A stretch of DNA of 64,000 bases from Porphyrobacter sp. AAP82 (GCF_000331285.1 NZ_ANFX01000019.1:54994-118993); one strand, 5' to 3'. Counted from the first letter of the stretch, positions 9,000 to 18,746 are shown. Program-made: numbers and translations. The notes: a model not told the origin generated them from the sequence alone.

Positions 9000-9569
9000 A
9001 TGGCTACTGACACGGCCGCTACCACCGAAGTCTCCGCCGCCGCCGAAGACGGCGTGCGCCGCCGCGACTGGATCCACATCGCCGCGCTCGGCACTGCGGG
9101 CGTGGGCGGGGCTTCGGTCCTGATCCCGCTGGTCTCGCAGATGGCGCCCTCGCAGGACGTGCTCGCCGCGAGCACCACCGATGTCGATATCAGCGCGATT
9201 GCCGAAGGCCAGGCGATCAAGGCGGTGTTCCGCAAGCAGCCGCTGTTCGTGCGCCGCCTCACCGCTGCCGAGATCGAGGAAGCCAACAAGGTCGATGTGG
9301 CCAGCTTGCGCGATCCCCAGACCCTGGCCGAGCGCACCAAGGAAGGCCATCCCGATCTGCTCGTCACGATGGGCGTGTGCACTCACCTCGGCTGCGTGCC
9401 GCTGGGCGCCGCCGAAGGCGAGACCCGCGGCGATTTCGGCGGCTATTTCTGCCCCTGCCACGGTTCGCACTATGATAGTGCCGCGCGCATCCGCAAGGGT
9501 CCGGCGCCCAAGAACCTGATGGTTCCGGACTACGAGTTCACGTCCGACACCGTCATCCGCGTCGGCTGA
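9000..9569 (+). CDS. petA: Ubiquinol-cytochrome c reductase Rieske iron-sulfur subunit
   Basis: The Rieske subunit of the cytochrome bc1 complex (complex III), which moves electrons from ubiquinol to cytochrome c1. The N terminus has a twin-arginine-like VRRRDWI (20-26) followed by a single membrane helix. The 2Fe-2S cluster motifs are CTHLGC (Cys127, His129, Cys132) and CPCHGS (Cys151, Cys153, His154); Cys132 and Cys153 would form the disulphide. Its 189 residues are the normal length for alphaproteobacteria. It is the first gene of petABC. The 229 bases upstream, after the pgeF stop, should hold the operon promoter, but I see no convincing -35/-10 pair there. Confidence 0.97.
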   Translation: MATDTAATTEVSAAAEDGVRRRDWIHIAALGTAGVGGASVLIPLVSQMAPSQDVLAASTTDVDISAIAEGQAIKAVFRKQPLFVRRLTAAEIEEANKVDVASLRDPQTLAERTKEGHPDLLVTMGVCTHLGCVPLGAAEGETRGDFGGYFCPCHGSHYDSAARIRKGPAPKNLMVPDYEFTSDTVIRVG

Positions 9570-9634
9570 GCCTGCGTATCTGATCCGACACAATCATCGC
9601 CTGACCTTTCACCCGATCAAGCCGAGAGAACGCC

Positions 9635-10996
9635 ATGAGTTTCGCCTGGGCCAAGCAATACGAACCGCAGTCCGCTTTCACCAAGTGGATTGACGAGAAG
9701 CTGCCGCTGCCGCGGCTCGTCTACAACGCGGTGGGCGCCGGTTATCCGGTGCCGCGCAACCTCAACTACATGTGGAATTTCGGAGTGCTCGCCGGCTTCT
9801 TCCTGGTGGTTCAGATCGTCACCGGCGTCGTCCTCGCGATGCACTACGCGGCCAACGGCCTCGTCGCCTTCGCCACGGTCGAGCACATCATGCGCGACGT
9901 GAACTACGGCTGGATGCTGCGCTACGCCCACGCCAACGGGGCGAGCTTCTTCTTCATCGTCATCTACATGCACATCTTCCGCGGGTTCTTCTATTCGTCC
10001 TACAAGGCCCCGCGCGAGATGATCTGGCTGCTGGGCGTGGTGATCTTCCTGCTGATGATGGCGACCGCCTTCATGGGCTACGTGCTGCCGTGGGGCCAGA
10101 TGAGCTTCTGGGGCGCGCAGGTCATCACCGGCCTGTTCGGCGCGATCCCGCTGGTCGGCGAGCCGATCCAGGTCTGGATCCTGGGCGGTTACGCGCCTGA
10201 CAACGCCGCGCTGAACCGCTTCTTCTCGCTGCACTTCCTGCTGCCCTTCGTGATCGCGGGCGTCGTGATCCTGCACATCTGGGCGCTGCACATCCCCGGC
10301 TCGTCGAACCCGACCGGCGTGGAAGTGAAGCAGGAATCGGACACCGTGCCGTTCCACCCCTACTACACCGCGAAGGACGGCTTCGGGCTCGGCGTGGTGC
10401 TGATCCTGTTTGCCGCGATGGTGTTCTTCCTGCCCAACGCGCTGGGTCACCCCGACAACTACATCGAAGCCAACCCGCTCTCGACGCCTGCACACATCGT
10501 GCCCGAATGGTACTTCTGGCCGTTCTACGCGATCCTGCGCGCCTTCACCGGCGATCTCACCATCCCCTTCACCGGGATCGTGCTGGTGCCGGCCAAGCTG
10601 CTGGGCGTGATCGCGATGTTCGGTTCGATCCTGCTGTGGTTCATCCTGCCCTGGCTCGACAAGAGCCCGGTGCGCTCGGGCCACTACCGCCCGCTGTTCC
10701 GCAAGTTCTTCTGGTTCGGCCTGATCCCGACCATGGCGGTGCTGTTCTACTGCGGCGGCGCTCCGGCGGAAGAACCCTACGTGGTGCTCAGCCAGGTCGC
10801 GACGGCTTACTACTTCCTGCACTTCCTGGTGGTCCTGCCGATCATCAGCCAGATCGAAGTGCCCAAGCCGCTGCCGTTCTCGATCACCGAAGCCGTGCTC
10901 GGCAAGGACAAGACTGCCGAAGCGCCGCGTGCCGGTTCGGTGGACGGTGGCGACACTGGCACCGCGCCCGAAGGCTCGCTGCAACCGGCCGAGTGA
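9635..10996 (+). CDS. petB: Cytochrome b of the bc1 complex
   Basis: Cytochrome b, 453 residues, with eight expected transmembrane helices carrying two b-type haems and the Qo and Qi quinone sites. The Qo-site PEWY motif is present ([14 protein letters not shown]), and the paired haem-ligand histidines are in the second and fourth helices ([27 protein letters not shown] and FSLHFLLPF...HIWALHI). The C-terminal tail after helix eight is long and Ala/Gly-rich, probably cytoplasmic and not conserved. It lies 65 bases after petA and 56 bases before petC in one transcription unit. Confidence 0.97.
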   Translation: MSFAWAKQYEPQSAFTKWIDEKLPLPRLVYNAVGAGYPVPRNLNYMWNFGVLAGFFLVVQIVTGVVLAMHYAANGLVAFATVEHIMRDVNYGWMLRYAHANGASFFFIVIYMHIFRGFFYSSYKAPREMIWLLGVVIFLLMMATAFMGYVLPWGQMSFWGAQVITGLFGAIPLVGEPIQVWILGGYAPDNAALNRFFSLHFLLPFVIAGVVILHIWALHIPGSSNPTGVEVKQESDTVPFHPYYTAKDGFGLGVVLILFAAMVFFLPNALGHPDNYIEANPLSTPAHIVPEWYFWPFYAILRAFTGDLTIPFTGIVLVPAKLLGVIAMFGSILLWFILPWLDKSPVRSGHYRPLFRKFFWFGLIPTMAVLFYCGGAPAEEPYVVLSQVATAYYFLHFLVVLPIISQIEVPKPLPFSITEAVLGKDKTAEAPRAGSVDGGDTGTAPEGSLQPAE

Positions 10997-11052
10997 TCGG
11001 CCGCTCGCAGCGCTCAAGCAATCTGAACCGATAACCAGGAAAGAGTTCGGTC

Positions 11053-11883
11053 ATGACTATTCGTCTCGGAGGCATCATCGCAGGCCTCGCCATCACCGCG
11101 GTGCTGGTGCTGTGGTCGCTCCTGCCCGGTGCCTACAACTACGCCTTCGGCCCGGCGCCGGAAAAGCAGCCGTCCTATGCCTTCTACGAGCACGGCCACG
11201 GCCCCGAAGGCGGCTTCGCCTTTGACGGCGTCTTCGGCAAGTGGGACGTCGCCCAGCTCCAGCGCGGCTATCAGGTCTACAAGGAAGTCTGCAAGTCGTG
11301 CCACAGCCTCAAGTATGTCGCCTTCCGTGACTTGCAGCAGCTCGGCTACACCGAAGCCGAAGTGCAGGCCGAAGCGGCGAGCTGGACCATCCCGTTCAAG
11401 GACCCGACGACGGGCGAAACGGCCGAGGCGCCCGGCAAGCCGACCGACTACTTCCCGCCGGTCTATTACGCAGGGCAAGGCGTGCCGCCCGATCTTTCGC
11501 TGATCACCAAGGCGCGTCATGACGGGCCGAACTACGTCTACGACCTGATGCTCGGCTACGGCGAGCCCGATCCGGCCAAGGCCGCCAAGGTCGGCTTCGA
11601 GGTGCCCGACGGCCTCTACTTCAACAAGCACTTCCCCAACGTGAACATCGCCATGCCCGCGCCGCTGAGCGACGGTCAGGTGACCTATGCCGACGGGGCG
11701 CCCAACACCACCAAGGACATGGCCAAGGACGTCGCGGCCTTCCTGACCTGGACCGCCGAGCCCAAGCTGGTCGAGCGGCGTCAGACCGGCTGGTTCGTGC
11801 TCGGCTTCCTGCTGTTCGCGACCTCCCTCGCGTTCCTCAGCTACAAGCAGATCTGGGCCGGGCTGAAGCCCAAGAAGAAGTAA
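11053..11883 (+). CDS. petC: Cytochrome c1 of the bc1 complex
   Basis: Cytochrome c1, 276 residues. A hydrophobic N-terminal segment (about 6-24) acts as the export signal. The haem-attachment site CKSCH is at 80-84, and the axial methionine is probably in NVNIAMPAPLSDGQV. A C-terminal helix (about 245-265, WFVLGFLLFATSLAFLSY) anchors the protein with its haem domain in the periplasm, followed by a lysine-rich tail. It completes the petABC operon. A hairpin at 11909-11943 follows and probably ends the transcript. Confidence 0.97.
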   Translation: MTIRLGGIIAGLAITAVLVLWSLLPGAYNYAFGPAPEKQPSYAFYEHGHGPEGGFAFDGVFGKWDVAQLQRGYQVYKEVCKSCHSLKYVAFRDLQQLGYTEAEVQAEAASWTIPFKDPTTGETAEAPGKPTDYFPPVYYAGQGVPPDLSLITKARHDGPNYVYDLMLGYGEPDPAKAAKVGFEVPDGLYFNKHFPNVNIAMPAPLSDGQVTYADGAPNTTKDMAKDVAAFLTWTAEPKLVERRQTGWFVLGFLLFATSLAFLSYKQIWAGLKPKKK

Positions 11884-11908
11884 GCCTTTCGCGAGGCTGA
11901 CACCGCAA

Positions 11909-11943
11909 AGCGCCCCGTCATCCCTTGCGGATGGCGGGGCGCT
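11909..11943 (+). terminator. Hairpin after petC
   Basis: AGCGCCCCGTCATCC pairs with GGATGGCGGGGCGCT across a short loop, with one G-T wobble. The stem is strong and sits 25 bases after the petC stop. A U-tract is lacking, the next bases being CTGCTCTG, so it may be a weak intrinsic terminator or an mRNA-end stabilising stem rather than a full terminator. apt begins 35 bases later. Confidence 0.6.
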
Positions 11944-11977
11944 CTGCTCTGAGAAGGCCGAAAGGGGCCACGCCGAC

Positions 11978-12529
11978 ATGACTGCACCGCATCTCTCTCC
12001 CGAAGAGCTCAAGGCGCTCGTGCGCACCGTGCCGGATTTCCCGCATCCGGGCATCCAGTTCCGCGACATCACCACGCTGATCGGCCACCATCAGGGCATG
12101 GCCGCAAGCGTCCATCACCTCGCCGCCGCAGCCGGCGCGGCGGGCGCACACAAGATCGCCGGGATGGAAGCGCGCGGCTTCATCTTCGGCGCGGCCGTGG
12201 CAGTGCAACTGGGGCTCGGCTTCGTGCCGGTGAGAAAGCCCGGCAAGCTCCCCATCGCGACCATCGGCATCGACTACGCGCTCGAATACGGCACCGACCG
12301 GCTCGAAATGGACCCGGGGGCGATCGAGCCCGGGCAGGACGTCGTGATCGTCGACGATCTGATCGCCACCGGCGGCACCGCGCTTGCCTCGGCCGAGCTG
12401 CTGCGCAAGGCCGGCGCGGTGGTGAAACACGCGCTGTTCGTGATCGACCTGCCCGACCTCGGCGGCGCCGCGCGGCTGCGCGAGGCGGGCATCACCGTCA
12501 GCGCGCTGATGGAATTCGAGGGCGACTGA
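11978..12529 (+). CDS. apt: Adenine phosphoribosyltransferase
   Basis: A purine salvage enzyme that makes AMP from adenine and PRPP in the cytoplasm. Its 183 residues are close to the usual 170-185. The PRPP-binding signature VVIVDDLIATGGTALA is at about residues 122-137, and the family's adenine-side segment GMEARGFIFGAAVAVQLG is near 62-79. The N terminus has the typical VRTVPDFPHPGIQFRDIT. It stands alone between the petABC hairpin and the Mrp operon, about 35 bases after the hairpin. Confidence 0.96.
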   Translation: MTAPHLSPEELKALVRTVPDFPHPGIQFRDITTLIGHHQGMAASVHHLAAAAGAAGAHKIAGMEARGFIFGAAVAVQLGLGFVPVRKPGKLPIATIGIDYALEYGTDRLEMDPGAIEPGQDVVIVDDLIATGGTALASAELLRKAGAVVKHALFVIDLPDLGGAARLREAGITVSALMEFEGD

Positions 12530-12652
12530 ACCCTCCTTCCGCCGGGCTGCAAGGGTCCGGTTTCGGTTGTGCTGTCAAAGTCCCCTCGGCTAAGCCGGAT
12601 GGCAGGCGCTGCCTTCGCGCGCCTGTGACCTGAAGGACCCGAGACGCCGCCG

Positions 12653-15481
12653 ATGGCAATCGCCATGACGCTTCTGACGCTGGCTCTGCTTCCCTTTGTC
12701 GCGGCGCTCGCCATCGCGCTGCTCCACGGCGCGCCGCGCATCGTGCATTTGGGCATCGCCGGGGCTGCGAGCGCGGCGGGCCTTGCGCTGCTGGCGAGCC
12801 TCGCCGCACCCGCGCTGGGCGGAGACACGCCGTTTGCACGGTGGGACTGGGTGCCGAGCCTTGGCCTCGACCTAACGCTGATGGTCGATCCGCTGGGCTG
12901 GATGTTCGGCCTGCTGATCCTCGGCATCGGCCTGCTGGTGGTGATCTTCGGGCACTCGTATCTCCACGAGAACGAGGACACGGGCCGCTTCTTCGCCAGC
13001 CTGATGCTGTTCCAGGGCGCAATGCTCGGCATCGTGATCGCCGGCAATGTGCTGCTGCTGCTGGTGTTCTGGGAGTTGACGAGCCTCGCCTCCTTTCTCC
13101 TGATCGGCTTCTGTCAGCACAAGGCGGAGGCACGGCAGGGCGCGCGGATGGCGCTGGCGGTGACGGGGGGCGGGGGGCTCGCATTGATCGCGGGGATGGT
13201 GCTGCTCGGGCTGATCGCCGGGAGCTTCGACCTCACCACGATCCTCGCGCGCGGCGACATGGTGCGCGCTGCGCCGCTCTATCCGCTGATGCTGGGGCTG
13301 ATCCTGCTGGGCGCCTTCACCAAGTCGGCGCAGTTCCCGTTCCACTTCTGGCTCCCCCACGCGATGGCCGCACCGACCCCCGTGAGCGCCTACCTGCATT
13401 CCGCGACGATGGTGAAGGCGGGGGTGTTCCTGCTCGCGCGGCTGTGGCCGGTGCTGGCGGGGACAGAACTCTATACCGTGACGGTCACCAGCGTCGGCCT
13501 CGTCACGATGATCTTCGGGGCGGGCGTGGCGCTGTTCCGGCACGACCTCAAGAGCATCCTTGCCTATTCGACCATCAGCCAATTGGGCATGCTGGTGATG
13601 CTGCTCGGCTTCAGCCGCGAGGCGGCGGTGCTGGCGGCGATGCTGCACATCCTCAACCACGCCGCCTTCAAGGCCGCGCTGTTCATGAGCGCAGGCATCG
13701 TCGAGCACGAGACCGGCACGCGCGACATCCGCCGCCTGGGCGGGCTGGCCAAGGCGATGCCGGTCACCGCGCTGATCGCCACGCTTGCCGCCGCTTCGAT
13801 GGCGGGCCTGCCGCCGCTGGGCGGGTTCATTTCGAAGGAGCTGATGCTCTACGAGACGATCGCCTTCTCCTCGCCCAATGCCGTCTGGCTGCTCCCGGCG
13901 CTGGCGACGGTGGGCGCGACGTTCTCGGTCGCCTATTCGCTGCGCTTTGCCGCGCATCTTTTCGCCGGACGCCCGCGCGAGGCCGAACCCTTCGCGCGCG
14001 CCCATGATCCTTCGCCCGCCATGTGGGCGAGCCCTGCGCTGCTGACCGCGTTCGCGGTGCTGCTGGGCCTTGCTCCGATGTGGTTCGCCGCGCCGCTGGT
14101 GAGCGCGGTCACGGCCGCAGTCACGGCCAGCGCGCCCGCGCCAGTGGAGCTGGGCCTGTGGCATGGGGTGAACCTCGCGCTGGTCCTCTCGGCAAGCGCC
14201 GTTGCCGTCGGGGCGGCGCTCCTGTTGCAGCACCGGCGCCTGCTGGCCGCATGGGAGGCCGCGCGGCTGCCCGATGCCGGGCGCCTGTTCGAATGCGTGC
14301 TCGCCCTCGCCGATCGCCGGGCCCGCAAGGCGATGGTCGCCGTCCATGCCCCGTCGCTCCAGCGCATGCTGCTGGCGAGCTTTGCGGTCACCATCCTGCT
14401 GGTGATCGAGGGCGCGCTGACCGGCGGCGGAGTGTTGACCGGCGCAAGGGCGGGCCTGCCCGCGAGCTTGCCCGCCATTGCCGCCTGGGCGCTGCTGATC
14501 GCGGCCACGGCGGCGGTGGCTCTGGGCTCCCGGGACCGGTTGCGCGCGCTGATCTATGTCGGCGTCATCGGCCTCGTGGTGAGCCTCGCCTTCGCCGTGC
14601 TCTCCGCCCCCGATCTCGCGCTGACCCAGATTGCGGTCGAGGTGGTGACGGTGCTGCTGATGCTGCTCGCCTTGAACCTGCTGCCGAAGCGGCCGCCGGT
14701 CCTTTCGAGCGCCCCGCGCAAGGCCCGCGATGCCGCCATAGCCATCGCCGGCGGGGTGCTGTTCGGCGCGATCGCCTGGGCGATGCTGACCCGCGATCCC
14801 GGCCCTTCCATCGCCGCCTTCCACCTCGCCAATGCCAAGCCGGGGGGCGGGGGCACCAATGTGGTCAACGTCATCCTCGTCGATTTCCGCGCCTATGATA
14901 CGCTGGGCGAGATCATCGTCCTCGGGATCGCCGGGCTCGGCATATTCGCCCTGCTCGATACCGCCGGGAAGGGCGCGGCAGGGGCGCGGCTGAGAGCCTG
15001 GCGGGCCGACATGCCGCGCTCGCCCGAGCGGCATCCGGTGATGCTCGTCACCGCCAGCCGGATCATCCTGCCGCTGACATTGATGGTGGGGATCTACCTG
15101 TTCCTGCGCGGCCACAACCAGCCGGGCGGCGGGTTCATCGCCGCGCTGGTGGTGGCGGTCGCCTTTCTCGTGCAATATCTCGCGGCCGGCTTCGACTGGT
15201 CGGACGCGAGGAAGCCCTTCGGCGAACACCAGCTGATCGGCTGGGGCGTGCTGGTGGCGATGGCAACGGGCCTTGGCGCGATGGCGCCGGGATCGCCGTT
15301 CCTCACCAGCTGGTTCGACTATTTCAGCCTGCCGCTGATCGGCAAGTTCGAGCTGGCGAGCGCGATGCTGTTCGATACCGGCGTGTTCCTGACGGTGCTC
15401 GGCGCGGTGATGCTGGCCTTGCAGGAGCTGAGCCATATCGCGCAAGCCACCGCCCGCCCAGGCGGGGAGGAGGCGCCGTGA
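12653..15481 (+). CDS. mrpA: Mrp Na+/H+ antiporter, fused A and B subunits
   Basis: The largest subunit of the multisubunit Mrp (Mnh/Pha) cation/proton antiporter, 942 residues. The N-terminal two thirds is a complex-I NuoL-like proton channel; AQFPFHFWLPHAMAAPTPVSAYLHSATMVKAG is the conserved helix-7/8 region. The C-terminal part (about 790-930, SRIILPLTLMVGIYLFLRGHNQPGGGF) corresponds to MrpB, so A and B are fused as in group-2 Mrp operons. The fused protein exchanges Na+ (or K+) for protons and supports pH and salt tolerance. A second ATG 12 bases downstream is an alternative start. The mrpC start overlaps its stop by four bases. Confidence 0.95.
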   Translation: MAIAMTLLTLALLPFVAALAIALLHGAPRIVHLGIAGAASAAGLALLASLAAPALGGDTPFARWDWVPSLGLDLTLMVDPLGWMFGLLILGIGLLVVIFGHSYLHENEDTGRFFASLMLFQGAMLGIVIAGNVLLLLVFWELTSLASFLLIGFCQHKAEARQGARMALAVTGGGGLALIAGMVLLGLIAGSFDLTTILARGDMVRAAPLYPLMLGLILLGAFTKSAQFPFHFWLPHAMAAPTPVSAYLHSATMVKAGVFLLARLWPVLAGTELYTVTVTSVGLVTMIFGAGVALFRHDLKSILAYSTISQLGMLVMLLGFSREAAVLAAMLHILNHAAFKAALFMSAGIVEHETGTRDIRRLGGLAKAMPVTALIATLAAASMAGLPPLGGFISKELMLYETIAFSSPNAVWLLPALATVGATFSVAYSLRFAAHLFAGRPREAEPFARAHDPSPAMWASPALLTAFAVLLGLAPMWFAAPLVSAVTAAVTASAPAPVELGLWHGVNLALVLSASAVAVGAALLLQHRRLLAAWEAARLPDAGRLFECVLALADRRARKAMVAVHAPSLQRMLLASFAVTILLVIEGALTGGGVLTGARAGLPASLPAIAAWALLIAATAAVALGSRDRLRALIYVGVIGLVVSLAFAVLSAPDLALTQIAVEVVTVLLMLLALNLLPKRPPVLSSAPRKARDAAIAIAGGVLFGAIAWAMLTRDPGPSIAAFHLANAKPGGGGTNVVNVILVDFRAYDTLGEIIVLGIAGLGIFALLDTAGKGAAGARLRAWRADMPRSPERHPVMLVTASRIILPLTLMVGIYLFLRGHNQPGGGFIAALVVAVAFLVQYLAAGFDWSDARKPFGEHQLIGWGVLVAMATGLGAMAPGSPFLTSWFDYFSLPLIGKFELASAMLFDTGVFLTVLGAVMLALQELSHIAQATARPGGEEAP

Positions 15482-15882
15482 GCTACGAGTTCCTCCTCGC
15501 CACCGCCATCGGCGTGCTGGTTGCGGGCGGGATCTACCTCGCCCTGCGCGCGCGCACCTTCCAGGTGGTGCTGGGGCTGACGCTGATCTCCTACGCGGTG
15601 AACCTGTTCCTGTTCGCCAGCGGCCGGCTGGTGCTGAACCGCCCGCCGATCTGGGACGCTGCCAAGGGTGGGGCGGTGAGCGCATACACCGATCCCCTCC
15701 CGCAGGCGCTGGTCCTGACCGCGATCGTCATCACCTTCGGCATGACCGCCTTCATGGTGATCCTGAGCTTGCGCAGCTTTCTCGAGACCGGCAGCGACCA
15801 TGTCGACGGCGAGGCGGTGCCGTGCGACGCGCAGGACGGTCTGGCGGACGGGTTGGCGGACGGGGAGGGCGCGGCGCCGTGA
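15478..15882 (+). CDS. mrpC: Mrp Na+/H+ antiporter subunit C
   Basis: A 134-residue NuoK-like subunit with three transmembrane helices. The second helix begins FQVVLGLTLISYAVNLFLF, and the third (ALVLTAIVITFGMTAFMVIL) carries the TAIVI-F-TA pattern shared by MnhC and NuoK. The GTG start at 15478 overlaps the mrpA stop as GTGA. The acidic C-terminal tail (GLADGLADGEGAAP) is low complexity. It forms part of the core membrane module with MrpA and MrpD. Confidence 0.94.
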   Translation: MSYEFLLATAIGVLVAGGIYLALRARTFQVVLGLTLISYAVNLFLFASGRLVLNRPPIWDAAKGGAVSAYTDPLPQALVLTAIVITFGMTAFMVILSLRSFLETGSDHVDGEAVPCDAQDGLADGLADGEGAAP

Positions 15883-17399
15883 ACCTCGCCGATCACCTCC
15901 CGATCCTGCCGGTCGCGATCCCCGCGCTTGCCGCGCCCGCCGCGCTGCTGGTGATGCGCCGCCGCCGCGAGCTGGCGGTGGGTATCGGCTTTGCCGCGAC
16001 ACTCGCGCAGCTCGCCGTCGCCGCGCTGTTGATGGCGCGGGCGAGCGGGGGGACGATTCTTGCCTATGCGTTTGGAGCGTGGCCCGCGCCCTTCGGGATC
16101 GTGCTGGTCGCCGACCGGCTCGCAGGCCTGATGCTGGTGCTGACCGCGTGCCTCGCGCTGATCGCGCTGCTGCATGCGGTGGTGACCCGCGCCGACCGCA
16201 AGGGCTGGCACTTCCACCCGCTGTTCCAGTTCCAGCTGATGGGTTTGAACGGGGCCTTCCTGACCGGCGACCTGTTCAATCTCTTCGTGTTCTTCGAGGT
16301 GCTGTTGATCGCTTCCTACGGCCTCATGCTACACGGGCAGGGGCCCGCGCGATTGAAGGCGGGGGTGCAATATGTGGCGGTGAACCTCGTCGGCTCGGCG
16401 CTGTTCCTGATTGCGCTCGGGATGCTTTATGCGCTGACCGGCACGCTCAACATGGCGGACATGGGGCTGAAGGTGCGCGCGCTCGCGCCTGCCGATCAGG
16501 GCCTGCTGCGGATCGCGGCCCTGCTGCTGGGATCGGTCTTTGCGCTGAAGGCCGCAGCGGTGCCGCTCCACCTGTGGCTGGTGCGCACCTATGCTGCCGC
16601 CACCCCTGCCGTCGCGGCGCTGTTCGCGATCATGACCAAGGTCGGCGTCTATGCGCTGATCCGCGTCGTCCCGCAGGTGTTCGGCGAGGGCGCGGGGGCC
16701 GCCGCATGGGCGCCGGCACCCTGGCTGTGGCCCGCTGCCCTTGCGAGCGTGGTGATCGGCTTTGCCGGTGTCTTCACCGCGCGGAGCCTTGCCGAACAGG
16801 CCGCCTATGCCGTGATCGGATCGACCGGCACGCTGCTGATTGCGGTAGCCGGGTGGAGCGCGGCGAGCCTTGGTGCGGCGCTCTCCTACTTGCCGCACTC
16901 CACCTTCACGACCGCCGCGCTGTTTCTGGTTGCCGATGTCGCCGCGCGGCGGCGCGGGAGCTTTGCCGACGCGGCCAGCCCGGGTCCCGAATTTGCGGGG
17001 CGCGGGCTTGCCGGGCTGATGTTCATGGCTGCCGCCATCGCCGCCACCGGCCTGCCGCCGCTTTCCGGCTTCATCGGCAAGCTCCTGATCCTCAAATCCG
17101 CCGCCGCTCTGCCCCAATGGGGCTGGAGCTGGGGCGTGATCCTGGGCACCACCCTGATCGGCGTGATCGGCTTTGCCCGCACCGGCAGCGCGGTGTTCTG
17201 GAAGACGAACGCGGCCTCGGACACCCCGCACCCGCCCGAAACCCGCCGCGATCTGCTCGCCCCGGCGCTGGCGCTCGCCTGCCTTGCCGCGCTGGCGGCG
17301 GGAGCAGGCCGGGCGAGCGCCTATGCCGATGCCGCCGCCGCGCAGGTGCTCGGTCCCGCCCGGAGCGCGGCAGCCGTGCTGGCGGAGGGCCCGCGATGA
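15879..17399 (+). CDS. mrpD: Mrp Na+/H+ antiporter subunit D
   Basis: A NuoM/NuoN-like subunit of 506 residues with about 14 helices. The conserved proton-channel segment is KAAAVPLHLWLVRTYAAATPAVAALFAIMTKVGVYAL, containing the key Lys. FFEVLLIASYGLML carries the conserved helix-5 glutamate of the antiporter-like family. The GTG at 15879 overlaps the mrpC stop as GTGA and is preferred over an in-frame ATG 57 bases upstream that would lie inside mrpC. It works with MrpA as the second antiporter-like channel of the complex. Confidence 0.94.
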   Translation: MNLADHLPILPVAIPALAAPAALLVMRRRRELAVGIGFAATLAQLAVAALLMARASGGTILAYAFGAWPAPFGIVLVADRLAGLMLVLTACLALIALLHAVVTRADRKGWHFHPLFQFQLMGLNGAFLTGDLFNLFVFFEVLLIASYGLMLHGQGPARLKAGVQYVAVNLVGSALFLIALGMLYALTGTLNMADMGLKVRALAPADQGLLRIAALLLGSVFALKAAAVPLHLWLVRTYAAATPAVAALFAIMTKVGVYALIRVVPQVFGEGAGAAAWAPAPWLWPAALASVVIGFAGVFTARSLAEQAAYAVIGSTGTLLIAVAGWSAASLGAALSYLPHSTFTTAALFLVADVAARRRGSFADAASPGPEFAGRGLAGLMFMAAAIAATGLPPLSGFIGKLLILKSAAALPQWGWSWGVILGTTLIGVIGFARTGSAVFWKTNAASDTPHPPETRRDLLAPALALACLAALAAGAGRASAYADAAAAQVLGPARSAAAVLAEGPR

Positions 17400-17887
17400 C
17401 CCGCCGCCTGCTGCCGCACCCCGGCCTCAGCGCCCTCTTGGCGGGGATGTGGATGGTGATGGTGAACGACCTCACTGTCGGCACGCTGTTCTTCGGCCTG
17501 GTGGTCGGAGTGGCGGTGCCGATCTTCACCGCGCCGTGGTGGCCGGGCCGGCCCAGGGTCCGGTTCCTCCCGGCGCTGGCCTATGCCGCGCTGGTGGTGC
17601 GCGACATCGTGGTGGCCAACGTTGAGGTCGCCGCAATCATCCTGTTCAAGCGCAATCGCGACCTGCGTCCGGTATGGCTCACGATCCCGCTCGAACTGTC
17701 CTCGCCCGAGGCCATCACGGTCTTCGCCGGCACCATCAGCCTGACGCCCGGCACGGTCTCCGCAGATCTCTCGGCCTGCGGCAAGTTCCTGTTGGTCCAC
17801 GCGCTCCATGCCTCCGATCCGGCGGGCGAGATCGCCAAGGTCAAGGCGCGTTACGAGGTACGGCTGAAGGAGATCTTCCATGCTTGA
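17396..17887 (+). CDS. mrpE: Mrp Na+/H+ antiporter subunit E
   Basis: A 163-residue MnhE-family subunit. Two or three N-terminal helices (LSALLAGMWMVMVND, TLFFGLVVGVAVPIF, ALAYAALVVRDIVVANVEVA) are followed by the family's cytoplasmic domain with ITVFAGTISLTPGTVSADLS, a highly conserved MrpE signature. ATG 17396 overlaps the mrpD stop as ATGA. MrpE is needed for assembly or full activity of the complex in other bacteria. Its stop overlaps the mrpF start by eight bases. Confidence 0.94.
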   Translation: MTRRLLPHPGLSALLAGMWMVMVNDLTVGTLFFGLVVGVAVPIFTAPWWPGRPRVRFLPALAYAALVVRDIVVANVEVAAIILFKRNRDLRPVWLTIPLELSSPEAITVFAGTISLTPGTVSADLSACGKFLLVHALHASDPAGEIAKVKARYEVRLKEIFHA

Positions 17888-18149
17888 AGGAGCGCTCGCC
17901 TTCGGCTTTGCAGGCCTCGGCCTTGCGCTGGCGATGAACCTGTGGCGGCTGGTCCGGGGGCCGGGGACGGCCGACCGCATTCTTGCGCTCGATACGATGG
18001 TAATCAACGTCATCGGCGTCATCGTGCTGGCGGGGATCGCCGGGGGTAGCCCTGCGGCGTTCGAGGCGGCGCTGCTGCTGGCGATGGTGGGCTTCGTCGG
18101 CACGGTCGCTTACGCCAAGTTCCTGCTGCGCGGAGATATCATCGAATGA
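17880..18149 (+). CDS. mrpF: Mrp Na+/H+ antiporter subunit F
   Basis: An 89-residue MnhF/PhaF subunit with three helices. The family signature RLVRGPGTADRILALDTMVIN is at about residues 22-42, and the third helix ends VGTVAYAKFLLRGDIIE. The start overlaps mrpE by eight bases and the stop overlaps mrpG by four. It is an integral member of the small-subunit block of the Mrp complex. No regulatory signals are visible inside the operon, so it depends on the promoter upstream of mrpA. Confidence 0.94.
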   Translation: MLEGALAFGFAGLGLALAMNLWRLVRGPGTADRILALDTMVINVIGVIVLAGIAGGSPAAFEAALLLAMVGFVGTVAYAKFLLRGDIIE

Positions 18150-18577
18150 GCGGGGCCGTGCCTTTTGCCGAGCTTCTGGCCGCCGCGCTGATTGTGCTGG
18201 GCGCGGGCTTTGCGCTGGTCGGCAGCTGGGGGCTGGTGCGGCTGCCCTCGCTCATGGAGCGGCTCCACGCGCCGACCAAGGCGACCACGCTGGGACTGGG
18301 GGCGATGCTGGCGGGTTCGGTGGTGTGGTTCCAGCTCGTCAAGGGCGAATGGACCACCCACGAACTGCTGGTCCCGGTGTTCCTGTTCGTCACCGCGCCG
18401 ATCGCCGCCAACATGATCGCCAAGGTCCACCTCCACGCCTTGCGCAGCGGCGACGCCAGCGCGCCCGCAGGCCCGGCAGGCGCCCCCCCACCTCCGCCGG
18501 GCCGCGCCGACTGGGCCACCCACGAGGCGCCCCATCAAGGCACACCATGCGACTTCGAGGGCGATGAGCGGCGTTGA
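18146..18577 (+). CDS. mrpG: Mrp Na+/H+ antiporter subunit G
   Basis: A 143-residue MnhG/PhaG subunit with three helices. It has the typical SWGLVRLPSLMERLHAPTKATTLG segment in the first half and TAPIAANMIAKVHLHA in the third helix. The C-terminal 40 residues are Pro/Ala-rich and poorly conserved. It is the last gene of the operon; ATG 18146 overlaps mrpF. The tRNA-Gly gene on the opposite strand ends only 24 bases downstream, and I see no strong terminator hairpin in that gap. Confidence 0.93.
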   Translation: MSGAVPFAELLAAALIVLGAGFALVGSWGLVRLPSLMERLHAPTKATTLGLGAMLAGSVVWFQLVKGEWTTHELLVPVFLFVTAPIAANMIAKVHLHALRSGDASAPAGPAGAPPPPPGRADWATHEAPHQGTPCDFEGDERR

Positions 18578-18600
18578 GCAACCGGGAATGATCGGGAAAA

Positions 18601-18674
<74 letters not shown>

Positions 18675-18746
18675 TCAGGTCTCGGCAGGGCCCATGCCAT
18701 TGATCGCGCGGCGGCGTCAATATCGGCGGTGGGGCTTGCGGGCGTT

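Noticed and set aside
12872..15685. A 937-codon antisense frame across mrpA
   Set aside because: No recognisable domains and biased low-complexity composition; mrpA on the other strand is a well-supported membrane protein.
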